Part shown: piece after piece, positions 31,833-44,690 of the stretch
How the letters are laid out: each line of letters opens with the position of its first letter
How positions within the stretch are numbered: the stretch's first letter is position 1
Assembly (NCBI GenBank): GCA_036924285.1
Contig: JAYKYS010000007.1
Location: forward strand, 2,294,001 to 2,358,000
Length of the DNA: 64,000 nucleotides
Origin: Asterella californica
Taxonomy: Eukaryota; Streptophyta; Marchantiopsida; Marchantiales; Aytoniaceae
Direction of reading: 5' to 3'
The notes under the pieces: model-generated
What the model was told of the DNA's origin: nothing
Database searches by the model: none
The model's input: only the letters and a program-made list of their open reading frames with translations
Translations under genes and position numbers: made by a program

Positions 31833-33310
31833 AATTGTCTAATGTATTGATAGTGCATGACGATGACTAGTTCTTATCAGATGTCTAGGATGTTGTCAAG
31901 AGGAGGAGTGAAACACACTCAAAGGAAGCAAGCTGGTTTGGATAAGCATCTAAATCAAGACTAAGTCTTGATATCAACACTTATGTTTGCCTTAGATTGA
32001 CAAAGTGATTGTGAATGATTGTAGTGTCGCAGGATTACTCCTTTTGTCCATTTAGTATACAAGATATCGTTCCCATAGAGGATTTGCACAAGTAACGCTG
32101 CTCTAAGTTACAAACACACAAACACACGGGTTTTGTCTAGAAATCTCGTCTTCTCACAAAACCACACGTCTTCCAGACACGCCAAAAGGTGCTCTGGATC
32201 TAAACAACCAACTACTAACTAAAATATCACACAACTATTCACAGAGAAGCTCGGGAAGACGATCTTCCTGCTTCCAAGTCGCTTCTTTTAGTCTTCTCAG
32301 TACCGTCTTCCGAAGTAATTCTCGGCTTCTGGGGGTTCCACGTGGCTTCTCGCACCTCCAGAAGACGGTTCTGCTTCGCAGAAGTCGACTAGCAACGGCT
32401 GACACACATCGCTCTCTCTCACTTACATTCCAACGGATTAGATTAATCACAGGGTGTATGTCCTCTGTAGCCTTCCCAGGCTTCTGCCTATGAAAATGGT
32501 CTTCCTGCAGCACTATAACGACATTCACCTTCACGGAAGCTCAATAGAAGTCTCGGAAGCTCGATAGAAGAAGGTAAGAAGATGGGGAAGATGGGAGAAG
32601 ATGGGGAAGAAGGGAAAATCCAAACAAGAGGAAAACAAGATGAAAAGGAGAAATTAAGATTCCAACAGGCTTAAAGTCCGGATCCTGACTAACAAGCCAC
32701 CCCTGCTTGTAATAGTTTGGGGAGGAAGACAACAAATGTGCGTACAGTTGCACCGTCTTCTACTCGAGGATGTCATCTTCTGTTGCAGGAAGAAGACTTC
32801 TTTCTTCTTCTCTTCGCTGTTCCGACTACTCTGTCTTCTGGGATCCTTTATCCATAAGACCGTCCGTACGCAGATCCTAAGTGCTCTAATGGACGAGCCA
32901 AGCTACACTTCCACAACTGCTGACAGTCACCGCCACTCAAGAAGAACACTTCCCATGCACAATTGGGAGCGAATTCAAGAAAACCCACCACCCAGAAGAC
33001 ACGGATGAAGCTTATGCACTCAAATCCACAATCTATTCCCCGAGAAGAAGTTACATTGGCATTGAGAAGTTCACTCTCTCTACTTTCTGCGCCTACTCCT
33101 CGACACACCAGTCTAGTCAACAGGACTGCACGAGGATGTCGTTCCCTGCTGCTAAACTGTCCACTACCTCTATCTACATCTTTGAACCACTGCTGGTACG
33201 AGTATGCAGACCCCTCCGGTATAATCCTAGTCTATTCGTATGTCTCTAACATCGGGTGTAGTGTGCACTGTACCTCATGTGCTCCAAATGTGCTTACTGC
33301 GTCATGTGCG

Positions 33311-33340
33311 TAATATGTGTAATGTGTGTAATGTGTGTAA
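33311..33340. repeat. Short GTGTAAT tandem repeat in copy B
   Basis: Three to four units of about 8-9 bp (ATGTGTGTA). Copy A lacks it, so it expanded after the copies separated. Confidence 0.6.
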
Positions 33341-33602
33341 AATCCTATTCTTCGATCCTACTTATGCCTTCTACCTTGAGAAAACAGAGGAGGCGACCAC
33401 CAGGGAGAGATGGGCGCTGACAGAAGGCTGCCACCCCACATGCAAGCGGTTCCCCTTCCTAATTAGCCATCCACCTTGTTGCTCCTACGCTACCTATGCT
33501 GTCACATGGTATCTTAACTAATTTTACACTCAAACTGCCATCCTTAAGATAGCATATTCGGTCCTACTAACTTTGGAGATGTCAACTTCGGTTACTATCT
33601 AC

Positions 33603-35944
33603 TATGATTGCTCAGAGGCAACCTCTACCTGATCTGCCCCTACCGGAGCTCCTAACGCGGCTTCTGATAAGCTAGAAAGCCCTGCAGTTACCTCGGGTGT
33701 CACTGAGGTGACTTCCTCCTCATCGCTCTTCGCTGGTCCTGTTGTCGCTGCTGCTGCTTCTTCCTCGGCTTCGGCTTCGGCTTCCGACTCTGCTTCTGCT
33801 TCTGCTTTGGAAGACGGAAGCGTCTTCTGGGAAGCGGAATCGGCCGATGCTTCCTCGCTCTTCTAAGGCATTGGTGCGGCATTAGGGACCATGGCGACCT
33901 CATAGGGGTCCGGAGAAGTCGCTTCCTCCACACAGAATACCTGGGATGACGGCTCGTCTTCCTGTCTTCCAGAAGACATCTTGTCTTCCGGGGCGTCTTC
34001 CGGAGTCTTCTCGGCTTCCAACGCTGTCACTACCAAGTGCACAGCGAGGTCGAACTCCTCCTTCTCCAATTCGGATCCAGTCGATGGTCCTGGAGCTTGA
34101 GAAGATGCAGTGGTGGGTGTCGGAAGCGAGGGAAGATCATAGAGTGTCTTCACTCCCTCTATCTATCGATCCAAATACATGAACATGCTCTCCCTGCATT
34201 CCACCAGCATCGTCTTGGACTCGCTGTCCCATCCTCTAGCCAAGATAAGCAACTTCTTACCCGCGGTGAAGTTGAACTTCTTCCGAAGTGCTTCCACCGA
34301 CTGTGCTAGCATCTCCTGCGCACGAGCTTCCGCTGCTTCCCGCTGCGTCTTCTCTGCTGCAACTCGCGCTTCTACGGCTTTCCGCTGCGTCTTTCATGTC
34401 GTCTTCTCCTCTGCTAGGGCGGTGATCTTCTCCCGCACTCAGAGAACCTCCTAATCGCGTTGCTGTACACGCGTCTGCAACTCCTGGTTGCTCTTTCGAA
34501 GCTGCACCAGCTCCTTGGCAGAAGCGACTGCTTCCGCCTTGTACTTCACTGCGAGCTTCTTCGTGGTGCGGAGACTAGCTTCCAGCGCCTCTGCCGTCTT
34601 CTGGCCTTCTTCCTGCCGCATCAAGGTGCGCAGACCGAATCCAGGCTGTAAAGGCCTCTCTTGAGCCCTCGCTCTCTTCTCCTGCAACTCCATAGCTGGC
34701 TGGATCTCAGTTCAGAAGAAGGCACTGAACTCCTCCAGTCGTCTTCCTGCGGAAGATAGACTCATCTCCACGACTCGGTCGGAGGCCTCTACCTTGTCTT
34801 CCAGAGGCAAGGATGCCTCTTCCACCACTATGGTCTTCATCTTCTGCACACGGGAAGAAGCTACTCTTCTCATCTTCCGAGGTGGAAGATTTCTTCCCAT
34901 GACAGAAGCGGTCCTCTTCACTGCGCTTCCCCGCATCGCAGTAGGAGTATCCCTCCTTCTTTGGTCTTCTGGAGTCTTCAGAAGACTCCCTGGTGTGGCA
35001 GAAGCGGTCTTCTGCTCAGCTCGGGTTATTAAGGACTCCTCTGATGAGTCAGACTCCGATCCCGAATGAATGAGGAAGGTGGTCTTCCTACATACACTTC
35101 TAGGACTCATCTTCCTCAGAGGCATGGTGTCTTCCGACCCATTAGAGTCGTCTTCTCTCACCAGAAGCGTCTTCTGATGAGAGCCGGGCCTCAACTGCGG
35201 CATCAGAGTGGGAGGGAGAGTTGCGGCTGCTGCTTGGTCGTCGTCTTCCGAGGTCTCTTCCTTCACCTCCTGCTGCCCTGTCGGCCCATACTTCACCAAC
35301 TGATCTCCCGTGAGATCCCCCATGGCTACGTACAAGTAGCAGAGGAAAGGTGTCAAGTGTCCTCCTGCCGGGATACCTAAGTACGCTAGCTCTGCCTGTA
35401 CATATATGTGGAAGAATGCGCCCCAGTTGACCGGCACTCCTTCATCCCACACTGCTTCCAGGAACTCCACGTCTTGATCTCCAAGATACCTTGTCTTCTG
35501 CGCTTTCCCCTTGGAAAAGAGATGCAGAAACAGCTTCGCCAGAAGTCGCTTCTTCGGCTCCCAGTAAGATTCGATTTTCCACCCATTCTTTCCCTGCCTG
35601 TCCTCCACGAAGAGGTAAGTTGTGCTTCCAGGCACATACCACTCACTCACGATCCTGGGTAAGATCTTCTTCTCGAGCCAATAACCTCGATCCTCGGATT
35701 CTGGTCTGTGGAACGCCCTGCGCCATCAATCTTCGGTCCAGGAAGATGGTCTTCCTCGAGCTACTCCTGTCTTTGCAGGTACACGGTTACGGGGTGGTAA
35801 CGCTGCCCACACCTCCTCCAGAAGTCCTTGGTCGGCGAGGTTCCAATCCCACAGGAAGAAGTCGAGCACCAACTCCTTGAGGAAAGGTGTGGCCTCGGTC
35901 AATTCTGCTGCTGGTAACACCAAGCCTCGCGGATGCATTGACAT
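33603..35944 (-). pseudogene. LTR-resident coiled-coil protein frame, copy B (broken)
   Basis: It starts at ATG 35942-35944 and stays essentially in one phase to the stop near 33603, about 780 codons. In-frame stops break it: TGA at 35726-35728 where copy A has Trp (TEDWWRR), a stop at 34712, TAG at 34451 where A has CAG, TGA near 34395 where A has TGG, one near 34165, and another near 33865. Between the stops the domain order matches copy A: globular N-terminus (GKNGWK, TRYLGDQDVEFLEAVW, LAYLG), Ser/Glu linker, coiled coil, acidic tail ending near GADQVEVAS. This copy preserves phase best, so it shows the ancestral length most clearly. Confidence 0.65.
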
Positions 35945-37927
35945 ACTTGAAAACTCTGTTGCACTAAGCCACACGTGTTTATTGTGAGTTGGAGGCTCAG
36001 TCCTTCCCAAGTGTCCACAGCCTAGCTTCTACTTCTCAGAAGACGAAACTAGTCTTCCAGAAGACAGCTACTCCGTCTTCCGGGATTCTAACAGTACTTC
36101 CTAGATAGCTCTCGTCTTCCGAGCTATACCTAAACAATCCTAACTAAGCAAGGCCTCGCATGGATTACCAAGAAGACAACCCACCTTGCATTACATCCTA
36201 CTTCCTATCAGAAGATACAAGATTCGCGAAGAGTGCATAATAGATTCCGAAGATGGTTGCGGGCTCCTGCGGTGACAGTGGTCTCTAGGAAGACACCCGG
36301 GACAGCTTCTGATTCAATGTCTTTCTCGGAAGACCTCCTGAAGTCAGTCTTCCCTTCACTGGTCTCACTTGTCTTCTTCTTCCTACGCGCAATCTATCCT
36401 CACAACAGACTCAAGACAATTGCACTCTGTTCTTCTGACTTCTCACCTCTCATACACACTCAGAAGAAGCTTGCTGCTCGGTGGGAAGACATGACCCTCG
36501 ACCATTCTCTCTAAATTCTACCAGCAAGACTTCTCACGACTCTCTCCTAAGTTCAGGAAGAAGAACGAATGGGCTGCTATGGGTCGGACAGAAGAGATCC
36601 GAAATGGATCCTCACGTCTTCGTGCATTTTGCCAGCCCTTCCAGTCTTCTAGTCTCTCTAGGAAGATGTGGATTTTGAGAAGCTTGGAAGACCGAGAGAC
36701 ACATGCCTAGTTCCCGACTTCCAACTTCTCGAAATAACAAAACAACTCACCACGCCACTCAGGATTCGTACCAAACCTCTCTAAACACAAAAGCAACACA
36801 AATCCACTCTTGATACGAATGGTGTACAGTCGACTGCCGAAGACAGTCAAGCTACTGAAGCGTCTTCCGAAGACAGTCTTCCGAAGATGTTCCAATCTTC
36901 CAAAGCGTCTTCTGTTCCAGGTTTCGGGAGTAGAGGAGTAGTAAGGTAGGGAAATTGATAGCGGAGATCGTCAATTTGAGAACGATGGGTAGGGAAGCTC
37001 GAATTGAGCTCGGGCAGAATCAAGAAGATGTCTGACGAAAATTGGACAGCGCTTCCGCGCCCAATGTCACAATAGGAAAATGAGGATGGAGGAATCGATC
37101 GATCAGGCTGCCTGCAAACCACTGGGGAAGCGCGAGGGAATACCAACAAAGACGAGAAGCAGTGGGGAAGGGAAGAGAACATGGGAAGAACCTCTATTGT
37201 CTTCTATCGACTCCCCGAGCTGTCTTCGATCTTCCACGCGCTTCTGGTCTGGTTCCAGCTCCAATGCGACCCCACAAGGCTGCTTCCGCTGTCAGCTTCT
37301 GGCTACGCCTCAATTCCACCTTCGATTCCACTCAGCCACCCTCCAATGTCAGCTTCCGGGAGCTCACAGAAAACCGTCTTCAGCTCGACACTCTTCTGCG
37401 CTCAGCAATTCCACTTCGCCTTTCTTCTAGCTTCTAATCGATCCTAACTTCACTCGATTTTACTCGTTGATTTCCTCACTCAAATCAACTCGTTGCTTGA
37501 ATCGATCTTCTCGGTCTCCAATCTCTTGGTGCGAGAAGCAGGTAGATTTCTATGCTAATGCGCTTCCTGCGCATATTCCCCGTAGTTTAGGGGTTTCGAC
37601 CCTCCTGACCTACCTAACCGATTCGGTGCTGCCTGGTAGGTGTACCTACTCCTTACGTGGTTAAGCTTCCATGGTTGCCGTCTTCCGGAAGATGCGTGTC
37701 TTCCGCCGTCTTTCGTCTTCTGAAGACACCGCCGAGAAGACGCTTCCCGGAAGACGGTCGTCTTCCAAAGAAGTCAACTTATTATTACAAAAAGCTCGTA
37801 AGATCATCTTCCTTCTAAGGAAGCAGTAATCTTAAGTAACAACGCTTCTTCAGTTATACAAACAAGTTATTAATCTTAAAAATTTCAAAGATTCGTGAAT
37901 CCTGTAATTTGTGGGCACCACAATGAT

Positions 37928-38773
37928 TTACACTTGTCTTGGGGCTTGAGGTGATCTTACAGTGCAGTTTGCTAAGTGTAAGATAAACTTAACCGCATGT
38001 GTAAGTCAAATCAGATTGCGACTAGAAAGTGAGCTTCAAGGGACCTAGTAAGTATGTGTGAATACTTATATGTTAGCAAGTTATAGTCTTAAGTTTAATG
38101 TTTAGAAACTGTCAACTAGTTTTGTTTACGGGTGAACAAAAATGTTAAGCTTCTCGAGACTAGTTGGAATTTTCTAAATGTTATAGCGACAACTTAAGAC
38201 TCAAGCCAAGAAGAGAATTGCTGGTTAGCTACCATAACGTAATTATGGCGCCAAGGGGTTGACTACCCATTCTGAACTTTGTGTTAACTTAAAGATCATT
38301 GTTGATGAGGGCATCAACCTACAAAGTAGGGATGAATGTTGCAATCCTCCGTCTCAAGATCTATCGTAGATGCGAACAACAGAACCTTATGGACTTGTGA
38401 TAGGTTGTGAACACTGCGAGTATGACTTAATGGCTTGACCGAAAAGTTAAGAACATATGAATCTTAAGTGGTTCTCTGAATCAATATTAGAACATTGGGT
38501 TAGGACGTACGGGTCTATCCCAAGGAGACCTTAGAAAAATACTCTATAGCTTGATAGAGAAGCTAGAGGGCTTTCATCATAGCTTTTTATGCGTGTTTGC
38601 TTTTAGGGTTTAGGATTAGAGATCTAAAGATAGAGCTTTTTTTATAACTAGAGATCCAAATGCCTAACATGGAGCAAACTCCATATCGTATAATGGCTTG
38701 ACCTAAGGGACGAGTTTGAAAAGTAGACCAAAATGCAAGTCTGAAATGTAAGTCTAAGACATGGGTCTAAGCG
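37928..38773. other. No gene seen
   Basis: About 850 bp of mixed composition without a recognisable frame or terminus. Together with 31833-32014 it was the target of copy B. Confidence 0.4.
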
Positions 38774-39097
38774 GACCGTGCCGTGGATATGACATAGACG
38801 GACGTTGGTCCGGGCCCACAAAATCTCAGTCTAATGTTGAATCACGGTTCCTCAAAAAAAGTTCTTAAGTGTTGGAGCTCCATCAACGTTTTTGATCACA
38901 GATGGAGCTCCAAGTAAGATCTCGAGGCGAGTAGAATACCATTGGAAAGGTCTCGATGACAGTTTTTCAAGGATACCAAGAACTCATCGAAATAATATTG
39001 GAGCTGAGAATTATAGCTTATACTAGGATCATGTTGTGGTACGCTTCTTCATCGATTCTGTAGCGTGCATTCTCCACCTTTCTTTTCATACCCAACA
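38774..39097. repeat. 324 bp dispersed repeat, copy 1
   Basis: GACCGTGCCGTGGATATGAC to TTTTCATACCCAACA is repeated at 59351-59674 with only scattered changes and the same length and orientation. The right end joins directly to truncated copy C. No coding potential or family is recognised. Confidence 0.85.
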
Positions 39098-40234
39098 AGA
39101 GCAGGGAACGGCATCATCGTGTAGTCCTGTTGCTAAACTGGTGTGTCGAGGAGTAGGAGCAAGCAGTAGAAGGAGTGAGCTTCCCAACACCAATGTACCT
39201 TCTCCTCAGAGAATGGATTTTGGATTTGAGTGCAGAAGCTTTGTCTGTGTCTTCTGGGCAGTGGGTTTCCTCGAATTCATAACCAATTGTGCATGGGAAG
39301 CCTTCTTCTAGAGTGACGGTGATCGTTAGAAGCTATGCAGAGTCGAAGCTTGTCTCATCCAATGGAGCACTTAGGGTCCACGTACAGACGGTCTATGGAT
39401 AAGCGATCCCAGAAGACGGAGTAGTCGAAGCAACGACAGAAGAAGAAAGAAGCCTTCTTTTCACAACAGAAGACGACATCCTCGAGTAGAAGACTGTGTA
39501 ACTATAAGTGAATTTGTTGTCTTCCTCCCCAAATTACTACAAGCAGGGATGACTTGTTAGTCAAAATCCGGACTAGAAGCCTGTCGAAGTCTTAATTTCT
39601 CATTTTCATCTTGTTTTCTCTTGTTTGGATTTTCTCTTCTTCCCCATCTTCTCTCTTCTTCCCATCTTCCTATCTTCTTCTAGTGAGCTTCCGAGACTTC
39701 TGTTGAGCTTCCGTGAAGATGAATGTCGTTGTAGTGCTGCAAGAAGACCGTTTCCGTAGACAGAAGCATGGAAAAGCTACAGGGGACTTACACCTTGTGA
39801 TTGATCTAACCACGTTGGGAATTGGAAGAGCAATGTGTGATAGACAATGATAATTTGACGGCTACGAAGCAGGAGCAGTCTTCTAGAGGTGTGAGAAGTT
39901 GAGTTGAGTCTCCAGAAGCCGAGAATTGCTTCGAGAAGACTGTCGTGAGAAGACTGAACGCCGTGACCTGGAAGTAGAAAGCGTCTTCCGGAGCTTCCCA
40001 ATACATATCTGTGTGATATTTTAGGTGGTAGTTGTTTGTTTAGGTCCAAGGCACCTCTTGAAGAGTCTAGAAGCCGTGTGGTTTTGTGAGAAGATGGGAT
40101 TTCTAGATAAAACCCGTGTGTTTGTGTGTTTGAACAGATCTTAGAACTTAGAGCAGCGATACTTGTGCAAATCCTCTGTGGGAACGATATCTTGTATACT
40201 AAATGAGCAAAAGGAGCAATCCTGCGACACTACA
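39098..40234 (+). mobile_element. Truncated inverted copy C of the giant LTR unit
   Basis: It is the reverse complement of about the first 1.13 kb of copies A and B (741-1870; 32020-33150). It ends exactly at the unit's terminus (GACACTACA, 40234), while its other end is cut at the junction with the 324 bp repeat. The part with the protein frame is missing. Confidence 0.85.
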
Positions 40235-41392
40235 ATACGTCTACCTATGAAAGCGCAAGGCTTTTGACTGTTGTTGCTTACTCAAGGGGTAAGCTTCAGG
40301 TTATAAGGAGGCACTATAAAACATTCACACAAGTCTGTGGGGTCCTCTGATATGTTCAGAAGGTGAAAATCAAGACTAACTAACAATAATAAGGTTTGAC
40401 GGTAAATTATAACACTCAAGAATGGAAAACATGTGAAGGTTTAGGTTCCAAAACTTCTCCTACATGTAAAAGAGACCCATTTGAACACACACTAACTTTC
40501 AGCCTGAGATCAAATTTGAGCACTGAGCTATAGTGAAAAATATTTCTACTAACAAACTTACTGTAATTTCTGACACCCATATGGCTATTTTGACCTAGAA
40601 CAGAAAATTGGCTCACTCACTTTCGCTCATTCTTACAGGACTTGGAGTTCAAAGCATGTTGAACACCCCTGTGAAATTGGGCTTGGTGGTTGTACACGGT
40701 TCTCCAGATCTCGAACTCTGAACTTGCTGCTCTAGATTGAGAGCTTTTCAGACCCCCTCCGCTTCAGCGGTCGCCTTGGATTACTCACTCACTCAAATAA
40801 CACGAAAATTTTTGGATAGTCGTAGCCCTGCTGACAGTGAACGCAACCACGAAGGTTTGAGGCGATTATCTCAATTCTGCTGCAACTGACACCAAAAACC
40901 CCAAAATCACCAACTGTGTTGCAATTCTGACCCAACTTGAACTTCAAATTGACATAACTCCTTCTTTATTGCTCCAAATCGATCAACGTAAAGTGTCAAC
41001 GTAATCCTTAAATTACATGCGAAGACATGTAAAGCGACACGTAATCCTGAAAGATAATTTAAACAAGCTAGAAAGCATGCTTGGACGACATGTAAGTACA
41101 ACCCATAAGCTCAAACTCCATCAGCATGGCAAACCTAAGTTATGTACTTTGAACATCATAGATAAGTATGAAGTCACTTGCACAAGCGTACGAATGCTCG
41201 ATCAAGATAAATAACATACTATCAACCTACTAGGACTCAAAATATATGATAGTGTTAACACCATATGCAAAGATGTCAAACATATGCATAAAGGACTAGG
41301 AATAATATAGAGCTAACTTCTAAGACTACTAAACTCAAGTGTCGGAGTAGAAGTGTAACATATAGCCATCAAGTAATGCGACAACAGTGATC
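40235..41392 (+). repeat. Left LTR of the decayed copia element
   Basis: It matches 43130-44505 over its length, with the same order of landmarks (CGTCTACCTA, ACCCCTGTGAAATTGGG-like, GAGCTTTTCAGACCCCCTC). Divergence is high, so the element is old. Ends are approximate. Confidence 0.6.
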
Positions 41393-41513
41393 AACACGAT
41401 CAAACCAACTCTTAGCAGAGAGGTGAATCATTTACTATGTGAAATGATTCACATGACGACATCATTTAGAAGCCCTCCAAGTCTACGGGAGGTCTTAATG
41501 GCCTCCGTAGATC

Positions 41514-41539
41514 GGGAGTCTCCATCTCTGGAGACTCCC
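41514..41539. other. Perfect hairpin GGGAGTCTCC / GGAGACTCCC
   Basis: Ten-base arms with a six-base loop (ATCTCT), in a GC-rich island with further short dyads such as AGGTCGAGGTGACCT. Role unknown. Confidence 0.6.
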
Positions 41540-41799
41540 ACGTAGCCCTTCGAAGATCCGCACCAGTCTCTCGAAATGCAGTCCCGTGAGAATGCGCACC
41601 GCCACTCCATCCGTGTGGAACGGACTACCTCCGTAGTGAGAGGTCAACTCGACCTCCCAGGTCAGTGGAGGTCGAGGTGACCTCCTGTCACCCGCGTAGA
41701 TATTCGCGGGAGCACAAGGTCTCCTTTTTCACGTCTTGGTCCAACCAAACCCCACCTTCTTCACTAACGACTTACCTTCTCTAGCTTGGGATCCTCTCG

Positions 41800-42830
41800 G
41801 CTTTGCATTCTGCAATTTCTGATCCGTCTGGTTCATTTTCTCGGTCTCGACCTTCTCCGCATCTTCTAGACGGCCTTCAAGGTTTTACTTCCGATAGCCG
41901 GATCCCTCCTTTGACGTCATCTGGACCTTGCGCTCTTGTTACTACAGCGATCTCTTTATCTTGTGACACCAGTGACTCGGTCATATCAACCATCATCGAG
42001 TCCACGAATTGAGCCACCACAGGTATGTTACTGGCCTCCCTTCCTTCCCTATATCTAAGAATATTTGTCCAGCTTGTGCACACGACAAGCATGCACGCAC
42101 TAAATTCTCATGTGTCAGCTCCAACCGCTCAACTCGTCCTTTAGCACTGATCCATTCTGACATTAGCGGTCGCATCTTCCCTTGCACTTTTTCTGGCTAT
42201 GAATATTTCATCACCTTTACTGATAATTACTCGCGCTACACTATCACTCGCCTTCTTTATTATAACAGTGACTGTTTTGGTGCTTTCCGGGACTATCATG
42301 TCTTTGCTGAGCGTGCCATTGGTCAATCTCTTGTCACCTTGTGATCTGACAATGACGAAGAATATCCTTCAACTGCTTTTGACGCTTTCTGTCGTGAGTA
42401 CGAGATTCATCGTCAATCCACAGTCTCATACTCACCTCAGCAGAAGGATGTCGATGAGCGCAAGAACTGCAGCTTGCTTGATGCTGTCCGTTCTATGTAA
42501 AACCCTTCTGGGGTGAAGCAATCACCTGCGTCACCTTCTCCAGAATCGGTCCATCTAAGACCATCCCGCCTATGATCACATCTTATGAATTCTAGCACTC
42601 CTACGTCTCCACTACTCCTCGATAAGCTGATCTCTCTTTTTTGCGCATCTTTGGCTGTCCCGCTTTTTCCCAGGTCCTCGAGATTGAGCACACAAAGCTC
42701 GATGATAGCTCTCACGATTGTATCTTTCTTGGCTATAGTGGTCAGAGTAAAGACTACCGTCTCCAAAGAAAATATGACGGTCATCCCTTCACCTCATAAA
42801 CCTTGAGTCTTTCTCGGCTCTGTCTCTCAC
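41800..42830 (+). pseudogene. Copia integrase fragment (decayed)
   Basis: In pieces from several frames the plus strand reads copia integrase: the zinc/pre-integrase end ICPACAHDKHARTKF, the first catalytic Asp in ALIHSDISG, YFITFTDNYSRYT, the second in SDNDEEY preceded by TGA where the family has Arg (RSDNGGEY), the Glu region VDERKN, and the C-terminal block LRIFGCPAFSQV with KLDDSSHDCIFLGYSG. Frameshifts and stops make it non-functional. Confidence 0.8.
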
Positions 42831-43129
42831 ATCCGCCCCCTCTACTAATCCTCCACTCACTCAAGAGCCTCCTAAGACCGACGTCAATTTTTATCACATT
42901 GCCTGCTCCTTCTGCTGGTCCAATTTACTTTCCGTCCGTCTCTCCTGGCTTCTGTTGTCGCGTCGGATTTTGCGTGAAGGATGTCCATGAAAACGCGAGG
43001 TTCTTGACTGTGGAGATGTAGTGTGCTGAACAAGACAAGACAGAGAAAAACAACCACGAAAACGAGTGCTGCAATATATACCAACTCTCAAAGTATATAC
43101 ACTGTCGGTTCTTTCACCTTAAGAACGCT

Positions 43130-44505
43130 GTCGGAGTGTGATCCGTCTACCTAGGAAAGTGCCGAGCTTCTGGCTGTGGATGTTCACTCAAGAGGTTGAC
43201 TTTCAGGTTACAACAGGGGCTATAAACACTCACACAGATGTGTAAGATCTAGTAATATACCCAGAAGGCGAAATTCAGGTCTAGCTGGCAGTAATAGGAT
43301 CCGGCGGTGAACTTTGACACTCACGGAGAGGAAAACTATGAAGGTTTAGACTTCTAAACTTCCCCTACATGCAAATGAGGTACTACTGAACTCACAGACG
43401 AAGTTTCAGCCTGAGATCAAATTCTGACACGAAGATATGAACAGAAAAGCTTTGAGCAAGAAAACTACGGCAATTTCTGGTACCTAGATGGCTATTTCGA
43501 CCTAGAACAGGAGTTTGGCTCGATGAGTTTCAAATATTCTCACAGTATTTGAAGTCTACAGGGTGCTGAACATCCCTGTGAAGTTGGGACTCCTGAATAT
43601 ACACAGAACTGCAGATCTCCTCCTCTGAAGTCGCTGCTCTAGATTAAGAGCTTTTCAGACCCCCTCAGCTTCAGCGGCCGCCCTGAATTACTCAGTCGCT
43701 CAATAGATATGAAACTTTTTGTGAAATCATAGCCCTGCTGGCGGAGAACACAACCTCGAAGTTTTGAAGCAATTTCCTCAAATCTGCTGCGAGTGACACT
43801 GAAAACCCTAAATCCAACAAAAGTGATTCAATTCTAGCACAATTCGAACTTCAATTGATCATAACTTCGTCTTTATTACCTCAAATCGATCGAAATTTTC
43901 ACTGGAAGTGCTTGGCATGACGAGCTCTCTCTCCCTGTGCACTCAGATTTCGAAGATCCCTCACCAAATGCTCGAACTCTACTCTAGAGCTCTGTTTCTA
44001 AATTTAGAGTTTAAAAAAAGACAAAAACAGACCAATGGGCGTTCATAGCTCCACTTGGTTGTCCTTTAGTACCCTAAACCACGTGGCAACTTAGTTTTAC
44101 TCATAGGCTACCACGTCAAGCTCCCTAGAGTGCCAACGTAAAACTTAAACTACCTAAAACGACACGCAGCCCCGAAAAATAACTTAAATCAGCTAGAAAG
44201 CGTGCATGGGCGACAAGTAAGTACAACCCATGAGCTCAAACCCCTATCAGCATGGAAACCCTAAGTTATGTACATTGAACGTCATAGACAAGTAAGAAAT
44301 CACTTGCACAAGCGCACAAATGCTTGAACAATATAACTAGCATACTATCAGCCTACTAGGACTCAAAATAGTATTAACACCGTATGCAAAGGTGTCAAAC
44401 ATATACATAAAAGACTAGAAGTAATATGAGCTAACTCCTAGAACTACTAAACCTAAGCGTCGGAGTAGAAGTCAAGCATGTAGCCGCCAAGTAGCGCGAC
44501 AACGC
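43130..44505 (+). repeat. Right LTR of the decayed copia element
   Basis: This is the diverged repeat of 40235-41392, with an extra ~235 bp near 43895-44130. Limits are approximate. Confidence 0.6.
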
Positions 44506-44506
44506 A

Positions 44507-44690
44507 AAACTGAGAAATAGACCAGAGCCGTTTGTAACCTACTTCAAACCCCCTAAAATGAGCCCATGAATCTCAACCCTGACCCAAAACCACCGAAACG
44601 TAGCTCAAAGCAAGAGAAACTTCCCTTTGCACTAGTATCACACGATTGAAACCCAAGTCCAAACCACATCAGACTTGGGGAGCACCGGAG
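44507..44690. repeat. Dispersed repeat, inverted relative at 56540-56722
   Basis: The reverse complement shares CAATCGTGTGATACTAGTGC, TTTGAGCTACGTTTCGG-like and GGTCTATTTCTCAG with 56540-56722. The copies are clearly diverged. Confidence 0.6.

Larger units (their letters stand above)
32020..37922 (-). mobile_element. Giant LTR unit copy B (likely solo LTR, 5903 bp)
   Basis: It begins TGTAGTGTCGCAGGATTACT and ends GGGCACCACA, flanked by ATGAT at 32015-32019 and 37923-37927. It aligns along its length with copy A. It has its own target duplication, so A and B are independent insertions and not the two ends of one element. No gag or pol lies inside. Confidence 0.85.
40235..44505 (+). mobile_element. 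Decayed Ty1/copia element
   Basis: Two diverged direct repeats (about 40235-41392 and 43130-44505) flank a broken copia integrase on the plus strand. Shared landmarks of the repeats include TCAGACCCCCTC, the CATATGGCTATTTTGACCTA-like block, and GCTAGAAAGC with ACCCAT-AGCTCAAAC. The right copy carries an extra block at about 43895-44130. Termini are eroded and no target duplication was found. Gag, RT and RNase H are not visible. Confidence 0.6.

Noticed and set aside
741..37922. Copies A and B as the two LTRs of one very large element
   Set aside because: Each has its own 5 bp target duplication (ACAAA and ATGAT), so they are separate insertions.
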